From the NCBI GenBank assembly GCA_016650135.1, contig JAENWH010000127.1:1-6102 (forward strand): a stretch of DNA of 6,102 bases. Reading direction: 5' to 3'. The notes beneath the pieces are model-generated. The model did not search any database and was not told the DNA's origin. It saw only the letters and a program-made list of their open reading frames with translations. The translations under genes and the position numbers were made by a program. Shown piece by piece: positions 1 through 5,747 of this stretch (within the stretch, counting starts at the first letter, position 1; every line of letters begins with the position of its first letter). Source of the DNA: Peptostreptococcaceae bacterium. GTDB lineage: Bacteria; Bacillota_A; Clostridia; Peptostreptococcales; Anaerovoracaceae.

Positions 1-297
1 ATCTACATCTTTTAACATACTGCCTGATGGTTTTTTATTCTGACCATAGAGACTGTATACTGGAATTCCCGTTGACAGATCTTTTGAGGATTCGACTTTT
101 TCTCCAGCCTGCACATCTCCCCGAATACCATGTTCTGGTCCATAAAGAGCAGTTATATTATAACCGGCTTCAATAAATCGATCTATTGTACTTTCAAGTT
201 TTCGATTTACACCGGTTGGATTGGTGATTAATCCAATTCTCTTATTTAAAAGTAGATTATCCATCAGTTCGACCTGTTCGTTACCTAAGATTACCAT
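1..297 (-). CDS. namZ: NamZ/DUF1343 exo-beta-N-acetylmuramidase, N-terminal part (runs off left edge)
   Basis: The frame is open from the ATG at 297 to the window edge and gives 99 residues, roughly the first quarter of a family that is usually near 400 residues. Recognisable family blocks are GLITNPTGV (residues 22-30), LYGPEHGIRGDVQAGEKVES (51-70), TGIPVYSLYG (76-85) and a final KDVD. The family (GH171, Bacillus subtilis YbbC/NamZ) removes MurNAc from the non-reducing end of peptidoglycan glycans. From memory, the glutamate of the GPEHG motif, here E55, has been proposed as catalytic. The start is firm: an in-frame TAA lies four codons upstream and AGGAGA sits at the right distance. There is no hydrophobic leader, so the protein should be cytoplasmic, unlike secreted NamZ proteins. 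It is the last visible gene of the operon, 9 nt after the GNAT stop. Family assignment is strong; cytoplasmic action is inferred. Confidence 0.93.
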   Translation of the reverse strand, partial: MVILGNEQVELMDNLLLNKRIGLITNPTGVNRKLESTIDRFIEAGYNITALYGPEHGIRGDVQAGEKVESSKDLSTGIPVYSLYGQNKKPSGSMLKDVD

Positions 298-300
298 CGG

Positions 301-309
301 TTCTCCTTA
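301..309 (-). promoter_or_regulatory. Ribosome binding site of namZ, merged with the upstream stop codon
   Basis: Read on the minus strand, the acetyltransferase stop TAA runs straight into GGAGAA to make TAAGGAGAA, with the namZ ATG 3 nt further on at 297. A ribosome ending the acetyltransferase would cover this site, so translational coupling of the two genes is likely. The same TAA is in frame with namZ and excludes any N-terminal extension. Confidence 0.8.
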
Positions 310-1260
310 GTTTACTGTTCTGTACATGATTTCAAAACGTCGGGTAATTTCAAAACCGTATTTCCTGTAAAGAAAACCTGCAGCACTTTCCTCACCAGTC
401 CAGAGGAACCATGAATTGTGAACTCCCACCTGTTTTTGCTTGAAAAGACATTCATGTAGTAGTATTTTTCCAATTCCCAGACCGCGCAGATTTTCATCGA
501 CTCCAAAAGGTCCGAAACGTTCGCGAATCCCTTCGTATCCGCCAAACATTGTAAAACCTATTATTTCTTTTTCGGGATTTCGTGCAATTATAATCTGTTC
601 TTCATTTACATTGCGAACAAGCCCCTCTCTGATAGCCCGTCCCCAGTCTTCATTGAATTTTTCATGAGCAAACCAGGATGCTGAGGGAATCGCGTCTTTA
701 GTGACAACTTCAAAAGAATATCCTTCCGATTCACGCTGCTTCTTAATTTCTTTAACCTCTTCAGGATAGTTGTAGTTTACAATATTTCTGTCCATGGCAA
801 CCGCTTCATAATCTTTCTGAAAACCATTTTTCATTAAAAAAGAATAAGCTTCAGGATATGCATTTTTATCCAGTCCCGGAACAATATAGTTAGGTGCATA
901 TGAAGCAAAATATACAGTTTTTATCTTATTTTTTTTGAGAAATAGCAGAGCTTTTTGAAGCAGCTGCGATCCTATTCCTTTGCGTTGAGCCTGATCTTTT
1001 ACAAAGAACCAGGTTATCCATCCGGAATCTGATTCCAGTTCTGTTCCAAACATTGGGACTCTTCGTCTCAATGCATAGAGAGCACCAAGAATTTCACCAT
1101 TCTCTTCTGCTATGATCAGGCCTTCGGGATCAAAGTTGGGATCACAGAGAATGAGATTTTTAAATCTTGTTTCAGTGAGCGGATCACACCATATATTCTG
1201 ATTCCAGCCTTCTATTATTCCGGCAACATCGTTATGTTGTAAACTTCTATATTGTATCAT
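307..1260 (-). CDS. Tandem-domain GNAT N-acetyltransferase, GlmA-like (probable glucosaminide N-acetyltransferase)
   Basis: The 317-residue protein carries two GNAT folds. The first (about residues 1-160) has the acetyl-CoA pyrophosphate-binding signature QRKGIG at 92-97. The second (about 180-317) has RGLGIG at 259-264 followed by a typical C-terminal FLYRKYGFE block (296-304). No signal peptide or membrane segment is visible, so it is cytoplasmic. Size, double-domain layout and position beside namZ and a sugar importer match GlmA of Clostridium acetobutylicum, a two-GNAT enzyme that acetylates glucosamine and glucosaminides in a wall-recycling cluster. Here it would restore N-acetyl groups on de-N-acetylated sugars so that exo-hydrolases and kinases can use them. 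The ATG at 1260 is preceded by AGAGGAT. The GNAT call is secure; the substrate rests on context and general resemblance. An acetyltransferase for another amine remains possible. Confidence 0.85.
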   Translation of the reverse strand: MIQYRSLQHNDVAGIIEGWNQNIWCDPLTETRFKNLILCDPNFDPEGLIIAEENGEILGALYALRRRVPMFGTELESDSGWITWFFVKDQAQRKGIGSQLLQKALLFLKKNKIKTVYFASYAPNYIVPGLDKNAYPEAYSFLMKNGFQKDYEAVAMDRNIVNYNYPEEVKEIKKQRESEGYSFEVVTKDAIPSASWFAHEKFNEDWGRAIREGLVRNVNEEQIIIARNPEKEIIGFTMFGGYEGIRERFGPFGVDENLRGLGIGKILLHECLFKQKQVGVHNSWFLWTGEESAAGFLYRKYGFEITRRFEIMYRTVN

Positions 1261-1278
1261 ATTTATCCTCTCTGAAAT

Positions 1279-1310
1279 GAAACGGTATACAAGTTACAGC
1301 ATACCGTTTC
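1279..1310 (-). other. Perfect 10-bp stem-loop between the binding-protein and acetyltransferase genes
   Basis: GAAACGGTAT (1279-1288) and ATACCGTTTC (1301-1310) are exact inverse complements around a 12-nt loop, in the 70-bp gap after the binding-protein stop. On the transcribed (minus) strand the stem is followed by ATTTCAGAG rather than a T-run, so it is not a convincing intrinsic terminator. The next gene's ribosome binding site begins about 10 nt further on. It could protect the 3' end of the binding-protein message, set the ratio of binding protein to enzymes, or be a repressor operator. The pairing is seen; the role is not known. Confidence 0.6.
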
Positions 1311-1330
1311 CCTATATAAATTATCTTAAT

Positions 1331-2905
1331 TTAATATCCCAGCTTATTGGTTTCAACATTAACTTCAGAAATCCATTCATCCAGACCAGCACTTTCTGCT
1401 TTTCTCAATTCTTTTTCCCAGGCTGCAACCGGATCATCAGAAAAGGAAATCATCGCCATTGATGGTGGAGTGATTTTGCCACGCATAGGTGTCATGATGT
1501 AATCCACTCCATAGTTAACAACCATAGGTTCAGTATTAGCTAAAAGATTACTCATGTAACCGTTACACAGATCCATAATTTTATCTCCATATCTATCACG
1601 AAGAAGAGGATGGTCCCAGTCCAAAGTCTCCATTCCCCAGGAAACCATTCTTGAAAAATATGAAGTGCTTGGATAAATTCTTTCAACAGCTACAGGAGTT
1701 CCCTCAATTATCTCCCGGAGATCGATAATTTTATCTCCCTCTCGTTTATAGGTTTCACCCTCGATACCATACAACCAGTAATCTTTACCTTCATCACTTA
1801 ATAGATAATCAGCTATTTCCAGTATTTTTTTCTGTTTTTCATCAGAAACTGATGAAGAAAAATAGTTTTCCGACCAGAAACCTACCTGATTAAAATGATA
1901 CCGTTTCCCATCAGGTGAAGCCCATGGATATGTGTCCAGAAAGGTAACGGATTCAAACATGTCAGATCCGGGGTTAAACTTCTGCCAGGTATTGTTGATA
2001 ATTTCAACAGCATTCGGCAGGGCCTGAGTCAGTAAAACACCGACTTTACCCTGAACGAATCTGTCTACCGGTTCCTGAGTAGATTGCATGGAGACATAAT
2101 CAACATCAACTACACCGGCTTTATGCAGTTCGTTTAGAGCAATATATCCCGGTAGGTTTTTATCCGAGAATAATGATGGAATCCATTTATTATTGTTTTT
2201 TTCCCAATAACCGCCAGCAACAGACATGGGATTAAAAGGAAAGAAAATTGTCTCCATTCCCCAATTTGTTTCTCGCGGAATAACTCCCAGAGTGTTGTTT
2301 TTACCATCTCCATCAGGATCATTATAGGTAAAGGCTTTCAGCATATCCAGAAACTCAGCATGACTTTCGGGAGCATCTATCCCCAGGTTTTCCATCCAGT
2401 CTTTCCGTACGAGCATAGCATATTGAGCAGCACCGCCCTCCCCTTTAGATGTATCATTACTTCGCGGGATCATATAGGATAGTCCGTCTCTTTTAAATCC
2501 TTCATATTTTGGACTATCAACGATATCGGCAATATTGGGATACCTGGAGAGATCTGCCGGAAGAGCTTTAACTATCCCCTGTTCCACCCAATCATTATAT
2601 TGAGGCAATGAGGTTATGGCATGAGCAAAGTAATCAGGAAGTTCACCTGAAGCTGCCCATAAAGTGTATTTCTCTGTAAAATTACCCCAGGTTACCGGCA
2701 TGAGTACAAAATCCACATTGAATTTTTCTTCTATATGCTGAAGAACTTTATCCTCCGGGTCATCAAAGTAATTGATATCCGATTTAAAAAAACCAATGGA
2801 TATTTCCATTCTTTCTCCGCCAGGATCCTCTTGCTGACCGGAACCGATCAGGGGGCTTACTGCTATTAATGCAGTCAAAACTAGTAATAATAGATCCTTT
2901 TTCAT
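1331..2905 (-). CDS. Extracellular solute-binding protein of a carbohydrate ABC importer (LipO-like)
   Basis: This 524-residue protein has a signal peptide: MKK, a hydrophobic run at about residues 5-20, then GSGQQE. No lipobox cysteine is present, so cleavage by signal peptidase I is expected and the mature protein would be periplasmic rather than lipid-anchored. The body has the long LipO/YtcQ-type fold. It includes an acidic DPDGDGKNNTLG segment (196-207), a calcium-site-like loop common in these large family 1 binding proteins. A longer reading starting at a TTG at 2962 is less likely because the ATG at 2905 has a near-perfect GGAGGAG site. It follows the two permease genes, as in many LplB-YtcP-LipO sets. 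In a namZ/anmK neighbourhood the ligand is probably an amino-sugar oligosaccharide such as GlcNAc-MurNAc. That is inference, since LipO-like proteins bind many glycans. The stop is followed by a stem-loop. Confidence 0.9.
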   Translation of the reverse strand: MKKDLLLLVLTALIAVSPLIGSGQQEDPGGERMEISIGFFKSDINYFDDPEDKVLQHIEEKFNVDFVLMPVTWGNFTEKYTLWAASGELPDYFAHAITSLPQYNDWVEQGIVKALPADLSRYPNIADIVDSPKYEGFKRDGLSYMIPRSNDTSKGEGGAAQYAMLVRKDWMENLGIDAPESHAEFLDMLKAFTYNDPDGDGKNNTLGVIPRETNWGMETIFFPFNPMSVAGGYWEKNNNKWIPSLFSDKNLPGYIALNELHKAGVVDVDYVSMQSTQEPVDRFVQGKVGVLLTQALPNAVEIINNTWQKFNPGSDMFESVTFLDTYPWASPDGKRYHFNQVGFWSENYFSSSVSDEKQKKILEIADYLLSDEGKDYWLYGIEGETYKREGDKIIDLREIIEGTPVAVERIYPSTSYFSRMVSWGMETLDWDHPLLRDRYGDKIMDLCNGYMSNLLANTEPMVVNYGVDYIMTPMRGKITPPSMAMISFSDDPVAAWEKELRKAESAGLDEWISEVNVETNKLGY

Positions 2906-2912
2906 TAAAATT

Positions 2913-2919
2913 CTCCTCC
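2913..2919 (-). promoter_or_regulatory. Ribosome binding site fixing the start of the solute-binding protein
   Basis: GGAGGAG on the minus strand lies 7 nt upstream of the ATG at 2905. That ATG opens directly into a lysine-plus-hydrophobic signal peptide. The longer reading from a TTG at 2962 would put 19 non-signal residues in front and would translate through this site, so the downstream start is chosen. Confidence 0.85.
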
Positions 2920-2939
2920 ATATTGGAAATAAATATATT

Positions 2940-2951
2940 GAGCCGAAGCTC
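2940..2951 (-). other. Short UUCG-tetraloop hairpin upstream of the binding-protein gene
   Basis: On the transcribed strand GAGC-TTCG-GCTC forms a 4-bp stem capped by the very stable C(UUCG)G tetraloop. It lies in the 69-bp gap between the second permease and the binding protein and is followed by an AT-rich stretch (AATATATTTATTT). It is too short for a convincing terminator. It may act as an mRNA end stabiliser that raises binding-protein message over permease message. Chance occurrence cannot be excluded. Confidence 0.35.
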
Positions 2952-2974
2952 TTATACAACAAAACTCGCTGTAT

Positions 2975-3850
2975 TTAGCCTTTAATAGAACCAATCATGA
3001 TTCCTTTTGCAAAATGTTTTTGCAGGAAGGGAAAAACCAGCATAATCGGAACAGTTGCAACCATCACTGTTGCCATTTTCAAACTTGGTGCGTAAACCTT
3101 GTTGAGAGATTGAGCCAAAGCACTACTCGCCTGATTGTTTAGATACATAGAGATATTCATGATCATTTCCCGCAACATAAGCTGTAACGGGTATTTAGCC
3201 GAATCATTGATGAATAACAAAGCATGCCACCATTCATTCCATCGTTCTACCGCATAAAAGAGTCCTATCGCCACAAGAGCCGGTTTTGATATGGGTAAGA
3301 TGATTCTGAAAAGAATAACAATATCATTAGCGCCATCCAGATTTGCTGATTCAGCTAAACTCGCGGGAAGTGCTTTGAAAAAGTTGATCAGAATGAATAG
3401 AAAAAATAAGTTTAACATTGTCGGCAGAATCATTACCCAAAGAGAATTGATCAAATGTAAGTCTCGTATGTTCAAGTAGTAAGGTATTAATCCTCCTGAA
3501 AAAAACAGAGGAATTAATACGAAGAGGTAAACAATATTTTTACCTTTCCACCCTTTAACGGATAAGCTGTATGCAGAACATGAAGTTATCAGCAGATTCA
3601 AAATAAGACCGACAGTGGTTACAATCATAGAATTGATAAATGATCGCACAAAGCGCGAATCTCCAAAAACAGCTTTGTAAGCTGATAAGTCAATTTTAGT
3701 TGTAAAAAATACAACTTCTGATGCTATACTGTAATCAGAAATTGATATTAAAAAAGTGTAATAAATCGGGTATATAACTAATATTGCATAAATCACCAGA
3801 AAAAAATTGTTAACTATGCTGAATAAAGAAAATCTATTCTTTTTAATCAT
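2975..3850 (-). CDS. Carbohydrate ABC importer permease, YtcP/CarB-like
   Basis: This 291-residue inner-membrane protein is one half of the importer's transmembrane channel. Hydrophobic segments lie near residues 12-36, 70-97, 105-125, 135-158, 188-202 and 257-275, consistent with six helices. The cytoplasmic EAA loop that docks the ATPase is visible as AESANLDGA (166-174) with downstream L185-P186 and P190. The C-terminus FPFLQKHFAKGIMIGSIKG is characteristic of the YtcP group. The ATG at 3850 shares one base with the TGA of the preceding permease (TGATG), so translation is coupled; AAAGGGGG upstream is a plausible binding site. The ATPase partner is not in this window. Family assignment is secure; the transported sugar is inferred only from the neighbours. 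Confidence 0.92.
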   Translation of the reverse strand: MIKKNRFSLFSIVNNFFLVIYAILVIYPIYYTFLISISDYSIASEVVFFTTKIDLSAYKAVFGDSRFVRSFINSMIVTTVGLILNLLITSCSAYSLSVKGWKGKNIVYLFVLIPLFFSGGLIPYYLNIRDLHLINSLWVMILPTMLNLFFLFILINFFKALPASLAESANLDGANDIVILFRIILPISKPALVAIGLFYAVERWNEWWHALLFINDSAKYPLQLMLREMIMNISMYLNNQASSALAQSLNKVYAPSLKMATVMVATVPIMLVFPFLQKHFAKGIMIGSIKG

Positions 3851-4800
3851 CAGAACATCCCCCTTTCACCATTTGTCATTTTTCTGATTGCCATATTTCC
3901 CGAGAAAAGAAGAATGAAATTGATTAGCGATTTAAAAAGCCCGACTGCTGTAGATACTCCATAAGTTATTCCTCCGTCAAAAGTACGTCTGTAAATAAAA
4001 GTATCGATTATGTCAGCAACATCATAGACAACAGGATTATACAGGTTGACAATCTGATTAAAACCTGCTCCTCCAGCCTGCATGATGGTTCCGAGTTTTA
4101 AAATAAATAGGACTATGATTGTTGAGAGAATAGAGGCAAATGTTATATGGCGCATCTTGCCCCATCTACCGGCTCCGTCCAGTTCCGCCGCCTCATAAAG
4201 TTGAGGATCAATACCTGAAATTGCAGCCAGATAAATAATTGTTCCCCAACCCGCTTCTTTCCATGATTCCGTTAGCACAAGAAAGATTCTGAATGTATCT
4301 TTGTTTGTAAGGATGCTGATCTTTTCTAATCCGAGACCGGAAAGGATGACATTTAAAACACCACCACTTCCAAAAAAATTCAGCAGCATACCGCTGATTA
4401 TTATCCACGATAGAAAATGTGGAAAAGTGTAAATTGTCTGTAATATACGCTTTTGTTTATTGTTTCTAACCTCATTTATAAGTAAGGCTATTACAATAGG
4501 TATGGGAAAAGAGATAAGGAGCTGCATGAAAGAAATAATTAAAGTATTTTTAAAAGCTGTCCAAAACATAGGATTTCGAAAAACATCTCTAAAATTGTCA
4601 AAACCAATAAAATGACTTTTAAATATTCCCAATGAAAAATTGAATTTCTTAAACGACAGGATTAATCCATACATAGGTTTGTATTTAAAGAGAATTAAAT
4701 AGAGAACCATAGGCAATAACAAAAGATATATGTATTTATACTTTTTAAATTCCAGGGAAAAGCTATTACTATTCTTCATTATTTTTAGCTCATTAGACAT
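3850..4800 (-). CDS. Carbohydrate ABC importer permease, LplB-like
   Basis: This 316-residue membrane protein is the other half of the channel. It has a short basic cytoplasmic N-terminus, a first helix at about 22-40 followed by FKYKPMYGL (38-46), which is typical of the LplB group, and further helices near 84-108, 125-142, 172-195, 222-240 and 285-302. The EAA loop is YEAAELDGAGRW (202-213), though the usual proline after it is replaced (FASIL). The ATG at 4800 lies inside the last codons of the deacetylase gene, an 8-nt overlap, with a weak GAAGAAGA site upstream. An internal ATG at 4779 (residue 8) is a possible alternative start. Overlaps on both sides mark it as the middle of a coupled operon. 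Transporters of this group usually rely on a shared MsmX/MsmK-type ATPase encoded elsewhere. Confidence 0.92.
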   Translation of the reverse strand: MSNELKIMKNSNSFSLEFKKYKYIYLLLLPMVLYLILFKYKPMYGLILSFKKFNFSLGIFKSHFIGFDNFRDVFRNPMFWTAFKNTLIISFMQLLISFPIPIVIALLINEVRNNKQKRILQTIYTFPHFLSWIIISGMLLNFFGSGGVLNVILSGLGLEKISILTNKDTFRIFLVLTESWKEAGWGTIIYLAAISGIDPQLYEAAELDGAGRWGKMRHITFASILSTIIVLFILKLGTIMQAGGAGFNQIVNLYNPVVYDVADIIDTFIYRRTFDGGITYGVSTAVGLFKSLINFILLFSGNMAIRKMTNGERGMF

Positions 4801-5482
4801 ATTTTATCTTCTTCATTTCATCGATAGCGAAAGCTTGAGCACGATCTTTGCGGATCAGACACCCCCGGACAACCTGCAGATGGTCATAATAACGCAAGTA
4901 TGGAAAATCTTTGCTTCCTGTTACAAACCAGTGTTTTTCAATGGCTTTCCGCCAGACTTCATATCCCAGAGTGACATCGGTATAAATATAGGGAACGAAT
5001 CCCGTGGGGTCCTCCCAATTTTCCGCATACCAGAGATCATCTGCATTATGGCTTGGTAAATCATCCATTTTGTATGGCGCTAAACCGGCAAAAAAACTAG
5101 CATCCTTTGTAATATGATGACAATTGATATGGTCTTTATGGAGGCTACTGCTCCAATGGGTAATAATGAGTTCAGGCTTGAATTCACGTATGAGACGTGC
5201 CAGATGCAGTACATTTTCTTCTGTTTTTTCTAATTCTCCATCAGGAGTATCAAAAACAACTGCCCGGCCATTCATCATTCCGGCAAAAATTTCCGCTTCA
5301 TTTATTTTTTGTTTTCGATATTCAGTTTCAGACATTGTTGGAGGACAACCGCGTTCACCAGCAGTAAGAGCAACAGTCATTATCTCTCCCCCCTGAGCAG
5401 CACAGGTTGCCAGAACTCCACCGGCAGTCAATTCCATATCACCGATGTGTCCACCTACAGCCATAATTTTTTTATAGTCCAT
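4793..5482 (-). CDS. PIG-L/LmbE-family N-deacetylase with altered catalytic motif
   Basis: This 229-residue cytoplasmic protein belongs to the zinc-dependent PIG-L family, which removes acetyl groups from GlcNAc-containing molecules (MshB, BshB, archaeal diacetylchitobiose deacetylase). The N-terminal motif that is normally AHPDDxE reads GHIGDMELTAGG (11-22). H12 and D15, the usual zinc ligands, are kept, but the position of the general-base aspartate is G14. The second metal block is SLHKDH (113-118), with H118 as the likely third ligand. Length fits the family. The ATG at 5482 has AGGGAGAA upstream. The gene overlaps the permease gene by 8 nt and follows the small ORF at once, so it belongs to the import operon. 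A role in deacetylating an imported amino sugar is inferred. Loss of the canonical base may mean changed chemistry or another residue supplying it, and I recall similar HxGD variants in other members. Confidence 0.88.
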   Translation of the reverse strand: MDYKKIMAVGGHIGDMELTAGGVLATCAAQGGEIMTVALTAGERGCPPTMSETEYRKQKINEAEIFAGMMNGRAVVFDTPDGELEKTEENVLHLARLIREFKPELIITHWSSSLHKDHINCHHITKDASFFAGLAPYKMDDLPSHNADDLWYAENWEDPTGFVPYIYTDVTLGYEVWRKAIEKHWFVTGSKDFPYLRYYDHLQVVRGCLIRKDRAQAFAIDEMKKIKYV

Positions 5483-5491
5483 ATTTTCTCC

Positions 5492-5566
5492 CTAATTCCT
5501 TATATTTATATATACAAAAATAGTCACAGTTAAAACCAACAGAGAAACCAATAGGGGTTTCTTCAT
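5492..5566 (-). CDS. Small ORF: 24-residue hydrophobic peptide heading the operon
   Basis: An ATG at 5566 follows AAAAGGAGGGG with 5 nt between AGGAGG and the start, the strongest ribosome binding site in the window. The product begins MKKPLLVSLLVLTV, continues hydrophobic to about residue 20 and ends INIRN before TAG. It looks like a single transmembrane segment with a positively charged N-terminus, or a bare signal-peptide-like leader. The TAG abuts the GGGAGAA ribosome binding site of the deacetylase (TAGGGAGAA), so translating the peptide would bring ribosomes to that gene's start. I recognise no family. It could be a membrane microprotein associated with the importer, a leader peptide for translational coupling, or the remnant of a truncated exported protein. 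The ORF and its site are seen; expression is inferred. Confidence 0.55.
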   Translation of the reverse strand: MKKPLLVSLLVLTVTIFVYINIRN

Positions 5567-5574
5567 AGACCCCT
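5543..5574 (-). promoter_or_regulatory. Two competing hairpins over the small-ORF start
   Basis: On the minus strand AGGGGT (5574-5569, the 3' end of the ribosome binding site) can pair with ACCCCT (5558-5553), placing the ATG in the loop. Alternatively AGAAACC (5562-5556) pairs perfectly with GGTTTCT (5549-5543) around a 6-nt loop. The two share bases 5556-5558, so only one can form at a time. The first would hide the start region and the second would free it. The complementarity is seen; switching is speculative. Confidence 0.35.
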
Positions 5575-5747
5575 CCTTTTGTATGTGAAAAACCGCATTG
5601 TGGTATTCCGTACGATCAGTCACTCAAAGCACGTACACAAGCGAGCAGGATGAGTGAGTAGCTCCACTCCATTATAGACATAGAAATGAGGATAGAGCAA
5701 CAAAAAATTTTACAAATATAAAATACTAACATGAAAATATTTTTCAA
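5567..5747 (-). other. Intergenic leader region between anmK and the import operon
   Basis: About 180 bp without a convincing gene apart from the small ORF that starts at its left end. It holds the candidate promoter at 5671-5700. Downstream of that is an approximately 100-nt untranslated leader with a 7-bp inverted repeat, TCACTCA/TGAGTGA, spaced 26 nt apart around 5619-5658. AT-rich sequence follows the anmK stop (a weak TGAAAA-ATA-TTTTCA hairpin, then a T-rich tract near 5702-5708) and might end anmK transcription poorly. No tRNA or riboswitch class was recognised. Confidence 0.5.
5671..5700 (-). promoter_or_regulatory. Candidate sigma-70-type promoter for the import operon
   Basis: On the minus strand a perfect TATAAT -10 box lies at 5676-5671. 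It is preceded 18 nt upstream by TTGCTC (5700-5695), which matches the -35 consensus at its first three positions. The predicted start is near 5664, giving a leader of about 100 nt before the small ORF. The -10 match is strong and the -35 weak, so either an activator or a chance match is possible. Confidence 0.5.

Noticed and set aside
1278..1291. Possible catabolite-responsive element (cre-like TGAAACGGTATACA)
   Set aside because: It mismatches the TGWAANCGNTNWCA consensus at two positions, including the central C of CG, and the symmetry of the site belongs to the larger 10-bp inverted repeat.
2906..2962. Longer N-terminus for the solute-binding protein starting at a TTG at 2962
   Set aside because: It adds 19 residues ahead of a clear signal peptide and runs through the GGAGGAG site that serves the ATG at 2905.
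4730..5533. Plus-strand open frames opposite the deacetylase gene
   Set aside because: They lie antisense to a well-supported gene, lack recognisable family motifs and have low-complexity, atypical composition.
5619..5658. TCACTCA/TGAGTGA inverted repeat and CGTACG palindrome as mobile-element ends or a riboswitch
   Set aside because: The arms are only 7 bp with a 26-nt gap, no transposase or target duplication is nearby, and no known riboswitch core was recognised.
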